This document shows, piece by piece, positions 61,301 through 64,000 of a DNA stretch of 64,000 nucleotides. The position numbers were made by a program, and so were the translations under genes. Within the stretch, counting starts at the first letter, position 1. Each line of letters starts with the position of its first letter. A model generated the notes under the pieces. That model searched no databases and was not told the origin of the DNA. It saw only the letters and a program-made list of their open reading frames with translations. Source of the stretch: Candidatus Promineifilum breve (GTDB lineage: Bacteria > Chloroflexota > Anaerolineae > Promineifilales > Promineifilaceae); assembly GCF_900066015.1 (NCBI RefSeq), contig NZ_LN890655.1, positions 2,520,726-2,584,725 of the forward strand, in the 5' to 3' direction.

Positions 61301-63800
61301 GGCGGCGCAGGCGGGGGAGTTGATCGAGCAGGCGGCCGACTTCGCGGAGAGCGCCGAGGCGATCCTGGACGTGGTGGAGCCGGGGATTGAGGCACTGACG
61401 GCGCTGGCCGAGTACGTAGGGGCGTCGGGGGCGGTGGTGGCGGTGTGGAGATTCGCGACCGATTTGATGATGGTTGTGGGGGCGCTGGGCATAGCGCTCG
61501 CGGCGGCTTCGGTGGAGATGGGCGCGGCGGCGGCACAGGCGGCCGAGTTTGCGGGGCACGCTGAGGACATTCTGGATGTGGTGGAGCCGGGGCTTGAGGC
61601 GCTGGCGGCGCTGGCCGAGTACGTAGGGGCGTCGGGGGCGGTGGTGGCGGTGTGGTTGTTTGCGGCTGATCTGGTGGTGATCGTGCAGTCGCTGGGGGCG
61701 GCGTTTGCGGCGGCTTCGGTGGAGATGGGCGCGGCGGCGGCACAGGCGGCCGAGTTCGCGGCGAATGCCGAGGATATCGTCAACGTGGTGGAGCCGGGGG
61801 TCGAGGCGCTGGCGGCGCTGGCGACTTACGTCTCGACGGCGGGATTGGCGGGGGCGGTGCAGACGTTCGCGGCCGATCTGGTGACGGTCATCGTGACGCT
61901 GGTGGATGCCTTGCAGCAGGCGGGGTTGCTGGCGAACCAGGCGGTGACCGAGGCGGGGGAGATGGCCGAGGCGATGGAGGACATCGTATCGGTGGTGGCG
62001 CCGGCGGTGGAAGCGGTGGTGACGCTGGTGGGGTATACGACGGTCGGTGGATTGAAGACGAACGTGCAGCAGTTCGCGGCCGATCTGGTGTTGGTGATAC
62101 AGACGCTGGTGGATGGGTTGGCCCAGGCCGGGCTGCTGGCCAGTCAGGCCGTCACCGAGGCCGGCGAGATGGCGAAGCACATCCAAGACATTCTGAAGGT
62201 CGTGGAGCCGGCGCTGCACAAGGATAACGGGGCGATCACGCTTATCGCCAAGTACGTGAGCGATGGGGCGCTGATCCAGAAGACGCAGCAGTTCACCGAC
62301 GACCTTATTGCCGTGACGCAAATCCTGGTAGATGGGCTGACGACGTCGGCGCTGGCGGCGGGCGTGGCGCTGGTCAAGGCCGGCGAGATGGCAAAGAGCA
62401 TGAAGGACCTGTTCGACGCTCTGAAGCCGGCGATGGATTCCATCGGCAGCATCGCTGAATATACCAGCGCGGCGGGGTTGGAGCAGAAGGCGCAGCAGTT
62501 CACAGATGACCTGATCGCGGTGGCAACAGTGCTGGTGACGGGGTTGACGGCGGCGGCCGACCAACTGGGGGCGGAGGCGGTGTCGGCGGCCCACTCCTTC
62601 GCGCAGACGGTGAGTTTGCTGGTCAGTCGCATTCAGGCGGTAGTTTCCAGCCTGAGCACGATGGGGGAGATCGACACGCCGAACATCGAGCCGATCCTGA
62701 CCTATATTGTGACGTCGGCGGATCAGATTACAGAGGCGTTCGCGGCGGCGGGGGACATCGGGCAGGCGGTGGCTTACGCGGAGGCGTTCCGGGCGAATCT
62801 GGCGCAGCTGGTGGGGGAAGTGCAGGCGGCGGTGGCGAGCCTAAACGCGCTGGCGGGGACGGGGACGACGGGCAGCATTGGGGCGGCGCTGGCGAATATC
62901 GCGGCGTCGTTGGAGAACATGGAAGGGGAGTTTGCAGGAGCGGGCGATGCGCTGGCCCAGGCGTTGATCGCGGCGATGGCCGGTGGTATCAGCGCGGGCC
63001 AGGGGACAGTTTTGCAGGCGCTGGATGGGGTGCTGACGGCGGCCAACAACGCGGGACTGGCGGCGGCGAGGGAGTTCGACAACGTGGGCGCGGCCATCGA
63101 CGACGCGATGGCCGATGGAATTCTGGCCGGGCAAAACCAGGTCGTGGGGGCGGTGACGCAGGTGGTCAACGCGGCGATTGCGGCCGGGTTCAATGAGGCC
63201 AAGAAGGCGGCGAGCATCGGGCAGGAGTTGATCCGGGCGGCGCTGGCGGAGATCAATGCCGGGCGCGGACAAATGGACGCGTCGGGAGAGTCGGCGGGCG
63301 GGGCGCTGATCGACGGGATGGCGCGGGCGATTCTGAATGGGAAGTCGCGGTTGGTGAATGCGATTAAGGATGCTGTCCAAGCGGCGGTGGCGGCGGCCGA
63401 GGCGGCGCTGGGGATCGCGTCGCCGTCGCGGGTGGCGTTTGAGTTGTTTGATAACTTTATGAAGTCGGCGGAGATACCGCTGGGCGACCCACAGGGGCTG
63501 GTGGGGGCGATCGGCCGATCGACGCGGGCGATGGTGGATGAGGCGGCGCGGATGATGAGCCAGGCGGCGGGGTTGTTCACGGCCCCGGTAGGGGCGTCGC
63601 CGGCAGTCATCAGTGGGGCGCAGCCGGCACGATTGACGCAGCCGGCATTGGCGGCGGCTCCCAGTCCGGCGGGGCGGCCGATGGGGCAGCCGGCACCGGT
63701 TTACAATTTCTACGGTAACTGGGTGGTCGAGGGCGTGGAGGACGGGCAAGGGCTGCTGGAGCAGCTGGCGGCCATCGCGGCGGGGGCGCGACGGCAATGA
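55365..63800 (+). CDS. Tape measure protein
   Basis: 2811 residues from GTG 55365. Residues ~50-370 are a TP901-type core (E-A-Q-M-D-T-V-A-A-L-L-G, S-F-K-T-M-L-Q-R-L-I). Several hydrophobic segments follow (~410-650). Repeats: a ~200-residue unit occurs twice (about 57040-57560 and 57800-58240); ~49-residue W-D-W-A units lie around 58680-59060; five perfect-length 67-residue units span residues ~1549-1883; and ~64-residue A-A-Q-A-A-E-F units span ~61300-62530. The C-terminal end has the G-x-A-S-P-S-R motif seen in tape measures (A-S-P-S-R-V-A). It sets tail length and is ejected with DNA. Confidence 0.93.
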   Translation: MEIAKLYITLAADASSYQGTLQQVDRDTMSWASGLADRMAKTLGTAILAAVAAMTIAIGGFFVSAVDKAADLEAQMDTVAALLGATAEEAEKLRQATLDLALDPQLKVSATEAAQAIEMLAQNGLSVEEILGGAARATVLLANATGADFTTAARIATDAMSLWGMEASDLEQVANGVTAVLVQSKFEVNDYALALAQAGGVAAAVGVSFQDFNATLVAIAPYFASGSDAGTSFKTMLQRLIPSTNTAKDAMAALGLITEEGANAFFNADGSMKDMAEVAGILHGALSGLTEQQRLQALSTIFGTDAMRAAAAMSQFTEEEFRNLMAVMANTSAAEIAAQRMENFSGAMEIFKGVVEGLQLMLGNVLLPILTELALSASKLLSAWGPPVIAVFQSFTDNLSEGMSVIDAFIEAIWDIAPEPVLNGLVALRDHILPVVERIAEAIASFVSWKDALLAFGLVAAWAVGSVLLPMLAPIAGIVAAVAGLALAIAAVRTAWERDFLGIRTAVEGVVETIGRFVEAFRDSFQDSGDVIGALVVAFQNLVGPTTEAGQAFLEIGDKVREIIGVVQGVFQPTIDRIKEAIGGLGDSLAPVGEKLVGLKDTFWGLLQALAPVGAAIAAVVGIIAKFLGEVLAGVIKNAGTIIGGLVTAVTGVVDGVTNAVHTLVSSVQAILQGDWAGAWEAAKGFVAGWIDATRTQLEGLVQIVDGVLGAVWDAVVNTFNDLTGAALPSWEQFKQAAGEAFQGVVDRIREVLGTLREAVQPIIDFFAPTIERIVDAFSGLGDSLAPVGEKLAGLKEAFLRLGEALQPVFSVLQTIASFIGGVFLGTISKIGEVLAGVGAVIGAAVAVIAKFLGEVLAGIINNAGTIIGGLVTAVTGVVQGITSSVQAIVDFVRAVLQGDWAAAWAAAASYVSGMVSAVGTILGGLLQVIDGIFGAIWDAVVNTINDIAGSSLASWDQFKAGVIQKFTEIKESITSKVEEWKSAFLTFLDNVRSLDIGESIKTFITEGLENIVEAIRDQVAEWVDAFTGFVDDVQSADIGQSIVDYILEGLETFIDNVGETLSDWYSAFVDWVSDIDWYQVGYNIVDFIIQALVIFPQEVAATLAEWGQAFWDWAESTAADLWDAGVQLVENIIEGLREFPGLAWDALSEWASVFWDWASDTASELWDAGVELVRNIVEGLEEFPSEAESAVNNWAQVFWDWATATAAELWNAGVQIVQNIVEGLKEFPAKAQETLATWITAFAQWVGGSIAQLVIIGTAIVTHIVTGLKEFWVKAVVAVSGWFLSISTFVATKIASLIALGQSIVQGIIQGIQSMAQAVIDAAGSVIQGGVDAIRAALGNPHSPAPALIPLGSSISEGVAAGIVQGAGDIIGAIQQVASAAELEGVKAFGEAMTAIAEAIGAALSAALDIGSFGGTGEGFGAALEAMATMMAAIVTAVAEANTLSVEALEELGKFVDVAGEINDLLVQTADVTSYLAGWRAPVLEPVVASIEALAFYLNLITTALANANVFGLGTLEVLGKFVEVVGDIVEMIAPAIDALNVLGRTTFPDWEAFAHRVDALAPRLQRLVIALANANIYGLGALEILDKFIEVVGEIVEVVAPLIVMLSALGKATFPEWEAFVVRVDALAPRLQRLVIALANANIYGLSTLEVLGKFIEVVGDIVEMIAPAIDALNILGNATFPDWEAFAHRVDALAPRLQRLVIALANANIYGLGVLEILDKFIDVVGEIVDVIVPLVEMLNVLGNVTFPDWISFAHRVDALAPRLQRLVIALANANIYGLGALEVLGKFVEVVGDIVEMIAPAIDLLNMLGNATFPDWISFAHRVDALAPRLQRLVIALANANVFGLDALEVLSKFVEVVGEIIEMVEPAIEALNVLGNASFPDWATFAASADLLAAQLQALVGAFEAANQWSAEALAELGAFVDVVGDIVDLVGDAIEALLAIAAYNGQLSQGQLAAFTSQLVAVVAAMATAMAQAAAQAGELIEQAADFAESAEAILDVVEPGIEALTALAEYVGASGAVVAVWRFATDLMMVVGALGIALAAASVEMGAAAAQAAEFAGHAEDILDVVEPGLEALAALAEYVGASGAVVAVWLFAADLVVIVQSLGAAFAAASVEMGAAAAQAAEFAANAEDIVNVVEPGVEALAALATYVSTAGLAGAVQTFAADLVTVIVTLVDALQQAGLLANQAVTEAGEMAEAMEDIVSVVAPAVEAVVTLVGYTTVGGLKTNVQQFAADLVLVIQTLVDGLAQAGLLASQAVTEAGEMAKHIQDILKVVEPALHKDNGAITLIAKYVSDGALIQKTQQFTDDLIAVTQILVDGLTTSALAAGVALVKAGEMAKSMKDLFDALKPAMDSIGSIAEYTSAAGLEQKAQQFTDDLIAVATVLVTGLTAAADQLGAEAVSAAHSFAQTVSLLVSRIQAVVSSLSTMGEIDTPNIEPILTYIVTSADQITEAFAAAGDIGQAVAYAEAFRANLAQLVGEVQAAVASLNALAGTGTTGSIGAALANIAASLENMEGEFAGAGDALAQALIAAMAGGISAGQGTVLQALDGVLTAANNAGLAAAREFDNVGAAIDDAMADGILAGQNQVVGAVTQVVNAAIAAGFNEAKKAASIGQELIRAALAEINAGRGQMDASGESAGGALIDGMARAILNGKSRLVNAIKDAVQAAVAAAEAALGIASPSRVAFELFDNFMKSAEIPLGDPQGLVGAIGRSTRAMVDEAARMMSQAAGLFTAPVGASPAVISGAQPARLTQPALAAAPSPAGRPMGQPAPVYNFYGNWVVEGVEDGQGLLEQLAAIAAGARRQ
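60009..61013 (+). repeat. Five 201-bp tandem repeats in the tape measure gene
   Basis: The marker TTCCCGGA-TTGG/GTGG recurs at 60009, 60210, 60411, 60612, 60813 and 61014, always 201 bp apart. Each unit encodes 67 residues; flanking partial units lie on both sides. Divergence between units is modest, so the array is fairly young or homogenised. Confidence 0.92.
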
Positions 63801-64000
63801 TCCCGGTGAGCTACAACGGGAACGGCATCAACGACGGCGTGGAGTATCAGGCGTGGTTCCTCACGCCGGTGAAGAGCCTGCCGAAGCTGACGGCCAATAA
63901 GGCGCAGCGGCATGGGGCGCATCCGCGGATTGGCGGCATCAGCCGGGAAGGGGTGGCGTTGCAGCTTCTCGTGCGGGCGCTGGCGGGCAGCCGGGATTGG
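63797..64000 (+). CDS. Tail protein downstream of the tape measure (3' partial)
   Basis: 68 residues are visible before the window ends. ATG 63797 overlaps the tape measure stop (ATGA). By position it should be the distal tail (Dit) or tail-tip protein. The visible part (G-V-E-Y-Q-A-W-F-L-T-P) is too short to name. Confidence 0.65.
   Translation, partial: MIPVSYNGNGINDGVEYQAWFLTPVKSLPKLTANKAQRHGAHPRIGGISREGVALQLLVRALAGSRDW

Noticed and set aside
37440-64000. Gene transfer agent or tailocin instead of a prophage
   Set aside because: Terminase, portal, capsid and a long-tail tape measure are all present in phage order with early genes and a switch-like promoter. Still, no integrase or replication gene is visible, so a defective phage remains possible.

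Overview
The window is GC-rich bacterial chromosome, most likely from a Chloroflexota (Anaerolineae-type) organism. That placement is an inference. It rests on a lipoprotein with repeated V-E-V-T-R-L-V-E spacers, a LysM protein with a Cys-rich N-terminus, many intergenic repeat families and the codon choice; there is no rRNA or marker gene to settle it.

Region 1 (1-27230) is one long + strand surface-polysaccharide locus with many ATGA or longer start/stop overlaps. It carries eight or nine glycosyltransferases (GT4, GT2, GT39-like), two O-antigen ligase/polymerase-like membrane proteins, a PaaK/CapK-type adenylate-forming enzyme, a Tat-exported beta-helix protein and a methyltransferase. It also has a polyprenyl-phosphate sugar transferase with unusual domain order, a three-gene nucleotide-sugar cassette (SDR, nucleotidyltransferase, DegT aminotransferase), a Wzz/BY-kinase and a LysM envelope protein. 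Together these fit lipid-linked repeat synthesis, polymerisation by a Wzy-like enzyme and chain-length control. No Wzx flippase is visible.

Region 2 (27231-31553) holds housekeeping genes: an ABC-F ATPase, coaE, a small membrane protein, an M50 site-2-type protease and a CAT-anticodon tRNA (probably Met). A 76-bp near-perfect palindrome follows coaE.

Region 3 (31554-37400) is an AT-richer accessory segment starting at the tRNA 3' end. It has a tRNA-like remnant, an orphan ribbon-helix-helix gene, a secreted Excalibur-type protein and two minus-strand toxin-antitoxin-like modules (RelE-like and MazF-like). Each module is led by a large unrecognised protein, and both share an upstream promoter/operator element and a 3' hairpin. 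A lipoprotein gene closes the region.

Region 4 (37440-64000, off the right edge) is a siphovirus-type prophage. A mirror-symmetric divergent promoter separates a small minus-strand gene from the rightward genes. After small early genes (SWIM finger, zinc ribbon, GIY-YIG, LexA-like HTH) come terminase, portal, head, capsid, connector and tail genes, then a tail-chaperone pair with a -1 frameshift site and a 2811-residue tape measure protein with five 201-bp tandem repeats. The terminase large-subunit gene is split by a DNA insertion carrying a homing-type endonuclease. No integrase or replication gene is visible. Host-type repeat families (heptamers, CCCTCTCCC hairpins, GCCGGCG palindromes) have entered several phage genes, which suggests long residence in this genome.
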